DNA of 64,000 bases from VXPW01 sp965115815 (lineage in GTDB: Bacteria > Pseudomonadota > Alphaproteobacteria > TMED109), in assembly GCA_965115815.1 (NCBI GenBank), contig OZ220465.1:2108001-2172000 (forward strand). Reading direction: 5' to 3'. A program made the translations under genes and the position numbers. Below are positions 27,787 through 37,771 of this stretch, piece after piece; the first letter of the stretch is position 1; each line of letters begins with the position of its first letter. The notes below the pieces were generated by a model that saw only the letters and a program-made list of their open reading frames with translations, did no database searches and had not been told where the DNA came from.

Positions 27787-28680
27787 CTATTCGGGGCCGC
27801 GCACCGGGGCCGCGGCCTCGACCTTGTCCTGCGTTCGCAGTGCAAAGTCCTCCGCATCGTGGCGCTCGCGAAGCTGATCTTCCAGCGGTCCATGGATCCG
27901 ATTGACCTTGCGGCCGCGGATCACGGCGTCGCGGGCCGCGATCTCCTCGTACCAACGGACGACATGGGCGTACTCGGCAGCCGCAAGGAACTCGGCGGCG
28001 GCGTAGAGCTTTCCGGTCGTCAGGACGCCGTACCACGGCCAGATGGCCATGTCGGCAATCGTGTAGGTGTCTCCGGCCACGAAGCGCGTCCCGGACAATC
28101 GCCGGTCGAGCACGTCGAGCTGGCGCTTGACCTCCATGGCGTAGCGGTTGATCGGATATTCCATCTTGCTGGGTGCATAGGCATAGAAGTGGCCGAACCC
28201 GCCGCCGAGGTAGGGGGCCGATCCCGCTTGCCAGAACAGCCAGGACAGGCATTCGGCGCGCGCGCTCGGGGTCTGCGGCAGGAAGGCACCGAATTTTTCC
28301 GCAAGATACAGCAGGATCGCACCGGACTCGAACACCCGAATGGGCTTCGATGACGAATGGTCCACCAGTGCCGGAATCTTCGAATTCGGATTGATTGCGA
28401 CGAACCCCGAACCGAACTGGTCCCCGTTCCCGATGCGAATCACGTACGCATCGTATTCCGCGTCGCGATGTCCGGCTGCCAGCAGTTCCTCGAGCATCAC
28501 GGTCACCTTCACGCCGTTGGGCGTGGCCAGCGAATAGAGCTGGATGGGATGGCGGCCCCGTGGCAGCTCCCGTTCGTGCGTGGCACCCGCCACCGGACGA
28601 TTGATGGAGGCAAAGCGTCCGCCGCTCTCCCGCTCCCATGTCCAGATTCTGGGGGGTTCGTAGACACCGGATTCCGTCAT
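27787..28680 (-). CDS. yghU: Glutathione transferase-family disulfide-bond oxidoreductase YghU
   Basis: 297 residues, colinear with E. coli YghU, a nu-class GST-fold enzyme that reduces organic disulfides with two bound glutathiones. Diagnostic stretches are GGRFASINRPVAG, LYSLATPNGVKVTVMLEELL, NPNSKIPAL, GGGFGHFYAYAPSKMEYPIN and TYTIADMAIWPWYG. The usual length is about 288 residues, so the gene is full length. The ATG at 28680 starts in the family's ExYxPPxxW block. It stands alone between an IS66 remnant and the osmolyte transporter genes. Confidence 0.94.
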   Translation of the reverse strand: MTESGVYEPPRIWTWERESGGRFASINRPVAGATHERELPRGRHPIQLYSLATPNGVKVTVMLEELLAAGHRDAEYDAYVIRIGNGDQFGSGFVAINPNSKIPALVDHSSSKPIRVFESGAILLYLAEKFGAFLPQTPSARAECLSWLFWQAGSAPYLGGGFGHFYAYAPSKMEYPINRYAMEVKRQLDVLDRRLSGTRFVAGDTYTIADMAIWPWYGVLTTGKLYAAAEFLAAAEYAHVVRWYEEIAARDAVIRGRKVNRIHGPLEDQLRERHDAEDFALRTQDKVEAAAPVRGPE

Positions 28681-29324
28681 CGTGGGTTCCCTCGAGGCAG
28701 CCTCGCGGGTCCGACGGCAACGACATCCGCATCATCGAAATCCCGCACTGCACCGCATACCACGCTCGGACTGCGATTGCACGCGCCCCCGGCGGGCAGC
28801 GACCGCGCGCTCCGCTGTGGGTCGATTCGGGCAACCTCGGATCCGGAAGACCCGGGAATCCGCCGGATTCGGCCCGCCTTCTGCCGGCTGCCGGCAGGCC
28901 TTCGAAGCAGAACCGGCCCCCTCCGGCCCAACCGCCGTCCCGTCGTCGGGCGCCCGGTCCCGGTGCCTCCCCGGAACCGGGCGGGACCGGCAGGCCGGGA
29001 AGCGCCGGCGTCGGCACCGGCCGCGCACCGGCGAACGACGCTGCCGAGCCTCGCAGACCGACCCCTCGGCCCGGATTCCTTCCGCGCAGGTCTCGCCGAC
29101 GACCTGCCGATGACACGGAACCCCTGGCACCGGAGCGGAGCTTCTCCTGCTATGCTTGCAGTCGCCGGGCTTCGTCGGTGGTTCGACCGGCCGGTTCCCG
29201 GCTGCACGTCCCCGCCCTACCGCCCGTTGAGGTCGGGTGTCGGTGCCGGAGCATTCACCCGGTACGGTCACTACCGGCCCACACGTCGAGAAGACGGTTC
29301 CGCCTGCTTTCCGGAGCGACCGCC
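28681..29324. other. Intergenic, nothing recognised
   Basis: This 640-bp stretch separates two divergent genes. The open frames in it lack family resemblance; no repeat shared with the rest of the window was seen. Confidence 0.6.
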
Positions 29325-30353
29325 ATGCCGACGAGAACTTTCGCGAGAGCGTTCGCGCTGGCCACCGTGCTGTCCGTTGCGCCGTTCCGGTTCGCGCCGG
29401 CAGAGCCGGAACGGATCGATTGCGGCCCCGTGACGCTGGCCGACATGAACTGGAATTCGGCAACCTTTGTCGCCCATCTGGATCGCTTCATTCTCGAGCA
29501 TGCCTACGGTTGCGATGCCGTGCTGATCGCCGGCGACACGATGCCGACCGGCACGTCGATGGTGGAGAAGGGCGAGCCGGACATCGCCTCCGAACTCTGG
29601 ACCAATTCGTTTCGCGCTCCCATTGCGGCCGGTGTGGCCGAAGGGCGGTTGCGGGTGGCGGGCCGCACGTTCGCCGAGGGCGGCGAGGAAGGATTCTGGG
29701 TTCCGAAGTACATGGTCGAGGAGCGGCCCGAACTCGCCACCATCGACGGCATCATCGATCACGCCGGGTTGTTCGAAAACCCGCAAGACCCCGGTCGGTC
29801 GCTCTTCATGGGTTGCCCGTCCGGCTGGAACTGCCAGATCTCGGCCGAGAACCTGTACCGCGCGCTCGGGCTCGAAGAAGCGGGATTCGCACTGGGGGAC
29901 CCCGGTTCGGCAGCAGCCCTGGACGGCTCTCTGGCCAAGGCGTACGAGCGCGGCGAACCGTGGTTCGGATACTACTGGGCGCCCACGGCGCTCTTGGGCA
30001 CGTACCCCATGGTCAAGGTCGACTTCGGATCCGGTATCGACCTCGAGGAATTCCGGAGCTGTACCAGCCAGCCCGATTGCGCCGACCCGAAGCCCACGAT
30101 GTACCCGCCATCTCCGGTGGAGACCCTGATCACGGCGGAGTTTGCCGAGCGCTCCCCCCGGGCGGTCGCCTATCTTTCGGTGCGGACGTTCGACAACGAG
30201 TTCCTGAACGCGTTGCTTGCCTGGATGAACCGGAACCAGGCGGACGGCGAAACCGCAATGATTCACTTCCTTTCGAACTACGAAGACCTGTGGCGCCCGT
30301 GGGTGCCGGCCGATGCAGTGCCGCGGATCCGGGCCGCGCTGGCGGATCTGTGA
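29325..30353 (+). CDS. Glycine betaine/proline-type ABC transporter substrate-binding protein
   Basis: 342 residues, exported by an N-terminal signal peptide (residues 1-27, ending near FAPAEP), of the OpuAC/ProX type. GPVTLADMNWNSATFVAHLD and GYGCDAVLIAG-like lobes, then EPDIASELWTNSF, are typical of quaternary-amine binders. Trp residues in WTNSF, FGYYWAPTALLG and MGCPSGWNC could form the aromatic cage. It should deliver glycine betaine, choline or a related osmolyte to the permease and ATPase encoded downstream. Unusually, 743 bp separate it from the permease gene. Confidence 0.9.
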   Translation: MPTRTFARAFALATVLSVAPFRFAPAEPERIDCGPVTLADMNWNSATFVAHLDRFILEHAYGCDAVLIAGDTMPTGTSMVEKGEPDIASELWTNSFRAPIAAGVAEGRLRVAGRTFAEGGEEGFWVPKYMVEERPELATIDGIIDHAGLFENPQDPGRSLFMGCPSGWNCQISAENLYRALGLEEAGFALGDPGSAAALDGSLAKAYERGEPWFGYYWAPTALLGTYPMVKVDFGSGIDLEEFRSCTSQPDCADPKPTMYPPSPVETLITAEFAERSPRAVAYLSVRTFDNEFLNALLAWMNRNQADGETAMIHFLSNYEDLWRPWVPADAVPRIRAALADL

Positions 30354-31096
30354 ACCCGCGTCGATCCCTTCCTGCACCCGCTTCCGGCCGACTGCGCACC
30401 ACCGCCGGGATCGATTCCGGCTGACTGCGAACCGGCGGCGCCGGCCGCCGGTTCGACGACGGTGACGGACGGCCCGCGCCGGCCGGTCTCGACGAGGCGG
30501 ACGCAACGCGCCCGCCCCGCCGGAGTTGCCGGCTTCCGGCCGGCAGAACGCCGAATCGAGCCCGGAGACCGAACGTCCCGCAACGGCGGCCGCGCATGCT
30601 GCACCGGGAATTCGGAACCGGGGCAAGAAGTCGGCCTCAAGGCGGGCATGACGCCGAGCCACGGAAACCCCTCTGCGCCGGCCGGCGCATGGATCCGACC
30701 GCGGCGCCCCATTGACCCGCAGCGCGCGGTCGGACGTTCGGGCACCCGGCGGCAGGGGCTCGGATCGAACTTCGAGAAGACGCCCGGATCCCGTTCCGGC
30801 TCGCCTGCCGGAATCCGCAAGACCCGCAGGTGGGTCGGACCGGAGACCTGCGGATCCGGCGGCTGCGGCAGCCGCACGGCACGTGCGGAACCGGGGACCA
30901 GGAGCCACGGCGCGGTTCCCGGCCCCGGCCTTGATAGGGTTGCAGTGCGCGACGCCGAACGGGCGGCAACGCGTCCGGCTGCGGGCTCCGGTCTGCGCTT
31001 CCGAGGACCGTGGCGGGAACGGGCGGCGGGGCGGATTCCCGGGAGAGCGGCAGCCGGCCGGGGCTGCGGACCCACCGGCAACCGGGGAGGAACGAC
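30354..31096. other. 743-bp gap inside a transporter locus, no gene recognised
   Basis: The binding-protein gene and the permease gene, usually adjacent, are separated by GC-rich sequence in which neither strand shows a credible protein. A decayed gene or an insertion remnant is possible. It holds no copy of the MITE or REP families found elsewhere in the window. Confidence 0.6.
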
Positions 31097-31999
31097 ATGA
31101 CCGACGGAGGATGGTGGTGGGCCGGATTTCCGCAACTGGAGCGCGAAGTACTGGTGGCGTTTCGCAGGAACCTGGATCACGCCTACCGCGCGTTCTCGCG
31201 ATCGCACGGCGAGGCGCTTGAGGGCATCTTCGAACCCTTGCTGCAACTCTTGGTGGGATTGGAACGACTTCTCCTGGGCGCCCCTTGGTGGACCGTTCTT
31301 CTCGCGGTCTGTTTCCTCGCCCATCTCGCGGGCCGATCGTGGCGGATCACGGCCGGCACCTTCCTTGCCCTGCTGTGCATCGGATTCTTGGGCATGTGGG
31401 AGGACACCATGAGCACCTTGAGCATGATTACCGTGAGCACGCTTCTCGCGGTTGCGTTCGGAGTGCCGGCGGGTGTCCTGATGGCCCTGTCGGACCGCAC
31501 TCGGTCCGTTGCCACCCCCCTGCTCGACGTCATGCAGACCCTGCCGGCCTTCGTCTACCTCATCCCGGTGGTCATGCTGTTCGGAATCGGCAAGGTGCCG
31601 GGCCTGCTGGCGGTCGTGATCTATGCCGTTCCGCCGGTGGTCCGTCTCACCGATCTGGGCATTCGGCTGGTGGACCGCCAAGTTCTGGAAGCCTCGGACG
31701 CCTTCGGAGCAAGCCGCTGGCAGCGGCTGGTCGGAGTGCAGGTTCCCCTCGCCTTCCCGACGATCATGGCGGGGATCAACCAGACCATCATGATGGCCCT
31801 TGCGATGGTCGTGATCGCCTCGATGATCGGCGTGCAGGGACTCGGTCAGCCCGTCCTCCGGGCCATCACCAACCAGTACTTCACGCTGGGTCTGCTGAAC
31901 GGTCTGGCGATCGTCGCGCTGGCAATCATCTTCGACCGCGTCTCGCAGGCCTACGGCAACCGGCTGCAGCGGAAACACCGTCCCGCGCACCGTGGCTGA
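31097..31999 (+). CDS. Glycine betaine-type ABC transporter permease
   Basis: 300 residues of the ProW/OpuAB type. There are about six membrane segments, starting with PWWTVLLAVCFLAHLAG. The EAA-like cytoplasmic loop that contacts the ATPase reads EASDAFGASRWQRLVGVQVP. TLPAFVYLIPVVMLFG and GINQTIMMALAMVVIASMIG are typical of the family. ATG 31097 follows GGGGAGGA. Its stop overlaps the GTG start proposed for the ATPase gene, so the two are coupled. Confidence 0.94.
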   Translation: MTDGGWWWAGFPQLEREVLVAFRRNLDHAYRAFSRSHGEALEGIFEPLLQLLVGLERLLLGAPWWTVLLAVCFLAHLAGRSWRITAGTFLALLCIGFLGMWEDTMSTLSMITVSTLLAVAFGVPAGVLMALSDRTRSVATPLLDVMQTLPAFVYLIPVVMLFGIGKVPGLLAVVIYAVPPVVRLTDLGIRLVDRQVLEASDAFGASRWQRLVGVQVPLAFPTIMAGINQTIMMALAMVVIASMIGVQGLGQPVLRAITNQYFTLGLLNGLAIVALAIIFDRVSQAYGNRLQRKHRPAHRG

Positions 32000-33026
32000 A
32001 CCGATGATCCGGATCCGGGGTCTCTACAAGATCTTCGGAACCGCAGCGGACACGGTGCTTCCGAACGTGCGGGACGGCATGGGCAAACAGGAATTGCTGG
32101 AGGTCCACGACTGCGTTCTCGGCCTTCGGAACGTCAACCTGTCCGTTCCGAAGCACTGCATTCAGGTGGTGATGGGGCTGTCGGGATCGGGCAAGTCGAC
32201 CCTGATCCGGCATGTCAACCGGCTGCTTGCCCCGACCGAAGGCTCCGTCGTGGTGGACGGCTGCGACGTCGTCAACATGAGCGACGCCGCGCTCCGGGAA
32301 TTCCGCCGCCGCCGAGCCTCGATGGTGTTCCAGCGCTTTGCGCTCCTGCCGCACCGAAGCGTCCGCGACAATGTCGGCTACGGGCTCAGGATCCGGGGGA
32401 TTCGGGCGCCGGACGCAAACCGCCATACCTCCCGCTGGATCGAACGGGTCGGCCTCGAGAACTACGCCGATCGGTACCCCGGGGAGCTGTCGGGCGGCAT
32501 GCAGCAGCGGGTGGGTCTGGGCCGCGCCCTGGCGACCGATCCCGACATCCTGCTGATGGACGAACCCTTCAGCGCCCTCGATCCGCTGATCCGCCTCGAC
32601 ATGCAGAACCTGCTCCTGGATCTCCAGAAGGAACTCGGAAAAACCATCCTCTTCATCACGCACGACCTCGAGGAAGCACTGCGCGTCGGGGACCGGGTCG
32701 CGATTCTCCGGGAGGGGAGCGTGGTGCAGCACGGGAGCCCGCAGGACATCGTGCTGACTCCTGCCGACGCCCATGTCGCGGACTTCGTGAAGGACGTCAA
32801 CCGCGGGAAGCTGCTCCGGGTCGAGCACGTCATGCAACCCGGACCCCCGTGCCGGGGCGGCCCGGCGATTCCGGCCGGGACCGCGCTGGAACGGGCCGCT
32901 CTCGCACTGTCGCAAGCAGCCGCGACATGCGGAACGGTGACGGGCCGCGACGGAGCCGTCCTGGGGCAGGTGTCCCAGCTGCATCTGCTCGACGTCATGG
33001 TTCGGGGGAAACGCCCCGAACCCTGA
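31992..33026 (+). CDS. Glycine betaine-type ABC transporter ATP-binding protein
   Basis: 344 residues of the ProV/OpuAA type. Walker A is GLSGSGKST, the signature is LSGGMQQRVGLGRAL, and Walker B is DILLMDEPFSALDPL, followed by the switch His in FITHDLEEA. The first 50 residues (IRGLYKIFG to KQELLEVHDCVLGLRNVNL) are the family's N-terminal extension. The C-terminal 70 residues lie where osmosensing CBS domains would be but do not look like intact CBS pairs. A GTG at 31992 overlaps the permease stop; ATG 32004 is the alternative. Confidence 0.94.
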   Translation: MAEPMIRIRGLYKIFGTAADTVLPNVRDGMGKQELLEVHDCVLGLRNVNLSVPKHCIQVVMGLSGSGKSTLIRHVNRLLAPTEGSVVVDGCDVVNMSDAALREFRRRRASMVFQRFALLPHRSVRDNVGYGLRIRGIRAPDANRHTSRWIERVGLENYADRYPGELSGGMQQRVGLGRALATDPDILLMDEPFSALDPLIRLDMQNLLLDLQKELGKTILFITHDLEEALRVGDRVAILREGSVVQHGSPQDIVLTPADAHVADFVKDVNRGKLLRVEHVMQPGPPCRGGPAIPAGTALERAALALSQAAATCGTVTGRDGAVLGQVSQLHLLDVMVRGKRPEP

Positions 33027-33322
33027 TCACGCACCCAGTTGCGGACCCGTGCCCCACCGATCCGGTCCCGACCCGCGATGCCGGACCCGGTCCGGGGGCC
33101 GTGCCACCGGCGACGCGATCCCGCATTCCGAGCCCGCCCGGCCTCGCGAAGGCACGGACCCGCGGTGCGACGCGCCCGGACGAAATCGTGGTCGGCGGCT
33201 CCGATCTCGCTTCCGGCGCCCCGGACGCCCGGTTCCTTCCGCCCCCGCCCGCCGACGGGGAAACGCGCAGCCTCCGGCCGCCGTCCTAGATCCGCCGCCG
33301 GGCGTAGGCGGGGCACACATCT

Positions 33323-34807
33323 TCATAACGATTCGAGAAATGCGAGTAGATCCTCCTGTTCCTGAGGGGACATTCGAAGGAATCGATCGCGCGAGCGGGC
33401 CGCTTCCCCGCCATGCCAGAGGATGGCCTCGCGCAATCCGTCGGCCCGGCCGTCGTGCAGCAGCCGAAACGACCCGCTCACCGTCTCGGTGAGCCCGATG
33501 CCCCAGAGCGGCGGCGTCCGCCATTCGCGGCGCAGGGGATCGGTGCCGGTGTCGGCAAGCTCCTCGCCCAGGTCGTGCAGGAGCAGATCCGTGTACGGCC
33601 AGATGCGCTGCAGGCTGTGCTGCGGTCGGCCGGCCACCTCCCCGGTGAGGAAATCGGGCACGTGGCAGCCCGCGCATCCGGCTTCGGAGAAGTGCCGCTT
33701 TCCGTCCAGAATCTCCGGCCGGCCGACCTCCCGTCGTCCCGGAACCGCCAGGTTGCGGGCGTAGAACACGACCTGATCCAACAGGCGGGCCGGGATCTCG
33801 ATGCCGTCGCCGTGCGGATCCCCGCCGGGCGCGTTCCGGCATTCGACCTGCACCTCCGTGCACGCGCCGGCCGCGGCCGGAAAGTGCGCGTTCCCGATCC
33901 CGATGTCCTCGAAGAAGGCCCGGGCCGTCTGCATCCGCACGGTCGGGACCGCAGCCTTCCAGCCGAACCGGCCCAGCACCCTGCCGTCTGCGGTGCCCGT
34001 CGGCACCCACGAAGGACGGCCGGAAATCCCGTTGCCGTCCGCATCGTCGGGATCGGCGAGCGCAAGAATGTCGGCTTCCGGTATGGACTCCAGCAATCCG
34101 AGCCCGATCATCGGCGGTGCCACCCGCGGCGAGATGCCGGTTTCCGGATCCAGGGGCCCCCAAGCCAGGTCCGCCGGACGGTAGAACGGTCGCCGAAGCT
34201 TGGTGTCGGAGCCCCCGACAGGAACCCACGGGCGGTAGGTGATCACGACCCTTCCCTCCGCCGGCACCCCGGGAATCGCCCGGGTCTGGAGTTGGCCCCC
34301 GTAGATCGGGTCGACTCCGTTCGGGTGGGTCAGTGCCAGCAGCAGGGTTCCCCCCCGATCCGCATCGCTGAGCGGAGGCCGGCCGCGCCCGTCCTTGCGA
34401 TGGCACCGCTGACAGGACCGGGCGTTGAAGGTCGGTCCCAAACCGTCCGAGGCGGCCGTCGAAGCCGGCGCCGTCACCCAGAGCTTGCGAAAGACCGCGT
34501 CCCCCACCCGGAACCGGGTGTGCTGGTCCGGCGCCAGATTCTGGGCAGGGTGGGAAAAGGCATTGCGGGTCGGTGCGTGCAAACTGGTACCGGCGCCGCC
34601 CGAATGACGTTCCTGCGGTTCCGGCCTCGAAAAGTCCCGGGATCCGTCCGGTTGCGCGGTGCCCATGTCGACGACTGGCGGCCGGTGCCCGCCGCGTTCG
34701 CCCCCGGGGAGGTCGGACGCAGTTGCCGGCGCCATCGTGACCGCACCCATCACGATTCCGCAAGCGACCGCCGCCCGATGAACCGGATGCTTCGTCCCGA
34801 CGGTCAC
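33323..34807 (-). CDS. Di-heme oxidoreductase-family c-type cytochrome (COG3488-like)
   Basis: About 494 residues, periplasmic, with two heme c attachment sites, CQRCH in the N-terminal third and CAGCH in the C-terminal third. NARSCQRCHRKDGRGRPP, the aromatic-rich PPMIGLGLLESIPEADILAL block and RTPPLWGIGLTETVSG are conserved in the DHOR family. The proposed start is GTG at 34807, giving a signal peptide ending near ATAS. An in-frame ATG at 34888 would overlap the imelysin gene by 53 bp and give an atypical leader. The gene lies 28 bp behind the imelysin gene; these two families are regularly paired, which implies a joint role in iron or metal handling. Confidence 0.88.
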   Translation of the reverse strand: MTVGTKHPVHRAAVACGIVMGAVTMAPATASDLPGGERGGHRPPVVDMGTAQPDGSRDFSRPEPQERHSGGAGTSLHAPTRNAFSHPAQNLAPDQHTRFRVGDAVFRKLWVTAPASTAASDGLGPTFNARSCQRCHRKDGRGRPPLSDADRGGTLLLALTHPNGVDPIYGGQLQTRAIPGVPAEGRVVITYRPWVPVGGSDTKLRRPFYRPADLAWGPLDPETGISPRVAPPMIGLGLLESIPEADILALADPDDADGNGISGRPSWVPTGTADGRVLGRFGWKAAVPTVRMQTARAFFEDIGIGNAHFPAAAGACTEVQVECRNAPGGDPHGDGIEIPARLLDQVVFYARNLAVPGRREVGRPEILDGKRHFSEAGCAGCHVPDFLTGEVAGRPQHSLQRIWPYTDLLLHDLGEELADTGTDPLRREWRTPPLWGIGLTETVSGSFRLLHDGRADGLREAILWHGGEAARSRDRFLRMSPQEQEDLLAFLESL

Positions 34808-34835
34808 GGCCGAAGGGAGTTCCGAAGCAGCAACG

Positions 34836-36119
34836 CTATCCCTCGACGTCGAATCGGAACGGACCGATCCCGAGGGCCGGCCCGACATCCTGCAGTCGTC
34901 GGCTGAAATCGGTCAGAGCTTCGATGGCGCCACCGATCAGACGTCTGCCATCGGAGTCTCCGGGAGCCAGGAGCTGATCGTAGGCCTTCCCGCCGGCAGC
35001 GGAGGCGCGGATCGCATCCACCCGTGCCACCGCGTGTTCGATCCCCGAGGACAGAGCCTGATCGAGCGCCGGGTCGGCGGCACCGACCAGGTCGGACAGC
35101 GACGGACCCGCAACGACCGAACCGTCGATCCTGCGGTACTCGGCCGTGTACACGTTGCGCAATCCCACCGCATTCCAGTAATGCGATTCATGCGTATGGT
35201 CCGAGAAGCAGTCGTGCTCCTCTTCCGGATCGTGGAGCTCCAGACCGACCTGCATGCGCGCCCCGGCAAGTTCGCCGGCGGCGAGGTTGCCCAGACCGGC
35301 GACGACGGAGCGCACCACTTCTGCATCGCTCCGTTGCTCGAGCGCCGTGCGGGCCGCCCCGCCCGGCCTCCACGCATCGGTCATCCACGCCAAATCCCGT
35401 ACCAGCAGGTCGACGGCCGCCTCCAGATAGGAGGCACGCCGGTCACAGTTCCCGCCCGTGCAGGCATCCCGATCGAAGTCGGAAGCCGGGCGTTCCCCGG
35501 CTCCCGGCCCGAACCCGTGCAGATCCTGTCCCCAGAGCAGGAACTCGATGGCGTGGTACCCCGTCGCCACGTTCGTCTCGATTCCTTCGGCTTCGTGCAG
35601 TACGTCCCGCAGCAGGGCGTCGTCAATCGGATCCGCCGTCACCTCGCTGCCGTTGATCAGCAGGGTCCGGTTGCCGATGACATTGACCGCATCGGCATGG
35701 CCGGCGACGTAGTCGATCAATCCTTCGTCCAGAGGCCATGCATTGACCCGCCCCTCCCAGTCATCCACCAACGGATTGCCGAAACGAAAGACCTCCGTCT
35801 GCATGTAGGGAACCCGGCCCCTCTTCCACGCGGTCCGGGCGGCGGCCATCGTGCCTGCCGAAGGCATCGCGAGGAGGTCGGCGACCGCCTGCTGAAGAAT
35901 CCGGGCCCGGATGAGCGAGTCTTCATACCCTGCCAGCGCAAGGTCGGCATACGTCCGCGCCAGCGCGGCAGGGGTCGGCGACAACGCGGCGGGAGCGGGC
36001 GCAGACAGCAAAAGGAGCCCCGCGAGCACGGCCGTCCACAACGGCTGCAGCAGGGAGATTCGATTCCTGATCACGAGCGGAGGGACCTTTCCGGGGACTC
36101 GACGCGCGAGCACCCGCAT
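34836..36119 (-). CDS. Imelysin-family iron-regulated protein (IrpA-like)
   Basis: 427 residues, periplasmic or lipid-anchored, with an N-terminal export signal (LWTAVLAGLLLLSAPAPAA). The imelysin signature GYHAIEFLLWGQDL (GxHxxE) is present near residue 190, and DCFSDHTHESHYWNAVG matches the second conserved block of the IrpA subgroup. Imelysins are peptidase-M75-like proteins linked to iron uptake or storage. The start at 36119 is uncertain; an in-frame GTG at 36074 gives a more compact signal peptide. It is the first gene of a pair with the di-heme cytochrome. I could not find a convincing Fur box upstream. Confidence 0.9.
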   Translation of the reverse strand: MRVLARRVPGKVPPLVIRNRISLLQPLWTAVLAGLLLLSAPAPAALSPTPAALARTYADLALAGYEDSLIRARILQQAVADLLAMPSAGTMAAARTAWKRGRVPYMQTEVFRFGNPLVDDWEGRVNAWPLDEGLIDYVAGHADAVNVIGNRTLLINGSEVTADPIDDALLRDVLHEAEGIETNVATGYHAIEFLLWGQDLHGFGPGAGERPASDFDRDACTGGNCDRRASYLEAAVDLLVRDLAWMTDAWRPGGAARTALEQRSDAEVVRSVVAGLGNLAAGELAGARMQVGLELHDPEEEHDCFSDHTHESHYWNAVGLRNVYTAEYRRIDGSVVAGPSLSDLVGAADPALDQALSSGIEHAVARVDAIRASAAGGKAYDQLLAPGDSDGRRLIGGAIEALTDFSRRLQDVGPALGIGPFRFDVEG

Positions 36120-36500
36120 GATGCACGCCGGTTCCCGACCCCTCCTTCGACAACCGGCTGAGTTGTTTCCGTCGCGGTCGGCGCGACGGAGATTCGGCTT
36201 GATGTCTAGCCCGCGCCGCCCGTCCCGTCAAGGGAAGGAGGGCCTGTCCGTGCGGCTCAGCCACTGGCGTGCTCGGGGCGCTTCGTCCACCTGTCCTCCG
36301 GACCAAGAATACCCCACTGCGCTTTTTCGACGATCTCACGGGTCAGTGCGGGAACCGATACCTCGGCGTTGCTGGGGAAAGCCCGCTGGAAAGATCGGCC
36401 CGGTTCGCAGAATCGATCCGCTAAGTGGATCACGGGCCGATCCGAGAACCCCGAAAATGGCAGACGTCGAATACAGTTCCAAGGAATTGCGTTGCTGGCC
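36120..36500. other. Intergenic, nothing recognised
   Basis: This region should contain the promoter of the imelysin operon. No gene was recognised; the IS3 remnant begins at about 36500. Confidence 0.6.
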
Positions 36501-36550
36501 TGCCCCCTGAAACTGATCCACCCTAAGGTTCAGGATAAGGAGGGCCAGCC

Positions 36551-37102
36551 ATGACCAGAAAGCGTTACAAGCCGGACCAGATCGTCCGCCTGCTGCGGCA
36601 GGTGGAGGTACTGCACGGCCAAGACCTGTCGATGGCAGAGGCGATCCGACGGGTCGGGATCAGCGACGTCACCTTACTACCGGTGGCGCAAGGAGTATGC
36701 CGGGATGAACGGCGATCAGCTGCGCCGCTTGAAGGATCTGGAGAAGGAGAACGAGCGGCTGCGCCGGGCGGTTTCCGATCTGGTGTTGGACCCGCAGATT
36801 CTCGAGGAGGCTGCCCGGGGAAACTTCTGAGCCCCTCGCGTCGTCGCCCATGAATCGATCCTGTCCGTGGTCGGATCGAGATCTCGGAACGGCGTGCCTG
36901 CCGGGTACTGGGGCAGCACCGCTCGACCCAGCGCCGGGTTCCGCACCCCCGCGCCGACGAGAAGCGCTTGGTTGCGGACAGGATCGGGCTGGCTCGCCCG
37001 CAGGTCCGCTACGGCTACCGCCGCATCGCGGCCCTGCTGCGCGACGCCGGCTGACGGGTCCACGACCAGAGGATCAAGCGCCTGGGGCGGCGCGAGGGGT
37101 TA
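36551..37102 (+). pseudogene. IS3-family transposase remnant (orfA plus start of orfB)
   Basis: OrfA begins MTRKRYKPDQIVRLLRQVEV after AAGGAGG. It carries the HTH (AEAIRRVGISDVT-YYRWRKEY) but is frameshifted by one extra T near 36674. The leucine-zipper segment LKDLEKENERLRRAVSDLVL and the ending EEAARGNF follow in the next frame. OrfB continues (ERRACRVLGQHRSTQRRVPH, then RYGYRRIAALLRDAG) with a TGA where the family has Trp. It stops at GRREGLE, right at a REP-like palindrome. The rve/DDE domain is missing. This element differs from the intact IS3 at 51329-52900. Confidence 0.88.
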
Positions 37103-37104
37103 GA

Positions 37105-37145
37105 GCCGGGTAGGAGGGGCTCGGCAACGACCCCTCCTACCCGGC
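37105..37145. repeat. REP-like palindrome 3
   Basis: A near-perfect hairpin, GCCGGGTAGGAGGGGCTCG, a GCAA loop, then CGACCCCTCCTACCCGGC. It abuts the truncated IS3 orfB. It has the GTAGGA head seen in the other three clusters. Confidence 0.82.
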
Positions 37146-37398
37146 ACCTTGAGCCACGCGGCATGGACCGGGTTCTGTCGTAGGGGGCGAACGGGTTTGC
37201 GCGGAGGGTGGCACGGTCCGTGACCGCTTTCAACGTCCACCGAATCGGGCTGCTGCACCGGCAGGCCCGAGCCCGGACCCAACGACGACGAAGACGCGCC
37301 GCCTGACGACGGCTTCTTTCCACCCCATCCGCGAAGCTCGCCGGGGGCGAGAACGGAGCCGCTCGCCCCGGCGGCCGGATTCGCACTGGGAAGAACCC

Positions 37399-37591
37399 CA
37401 CGACGATCCCACGCTGCTAATCCAGCGGCGATCGGCGAGATTTTTCGGTCTGCGTCGCGCTGCAATCGTGCTGCCAAGGCTCCATTAGACCCTTTCGGCG
37501 CGAAAAATTGCGATCAAGGGGCGATCTGTGATGACGCAAGCCCCCAACGCACTCGGATTCCGCGTCTCGGAATCAGCGTGGGATCACCGTG
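37399..37591 (+). mobile_element. MITE family B, copy 3
   Basis: 193 bp with the same terminal inverted repeats as 2794-2986. It is flanked by the 10-bp direct repeat GGAAGAACCC (37389-37398 and 37592-37601). It is noncoding. Confidence 0.88.
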
Positions 37592-37771
37592 GGAAGAACC
37601 CGGATGCTGCTGCAAATCGGCAAAAATCCCCCCAGAAACCGAGCGGACGGAGGCACCGAAGAGGTGACCGAACCCGCACTTTCGCCGGAAGGTCAGCCAA
37701 AAGAGGCATTCTCGGGCGGGCACTACGTAAGCTCTTCTGGAACAGTATGCTGTAGAATCTCTTGCTAAACT

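Noticed and set aside
30354..31096. Small coding genes in the transporter gap
   Set aside because: Frames on both strands are Arg/Pro-rich with no start-site support or family resemblance.
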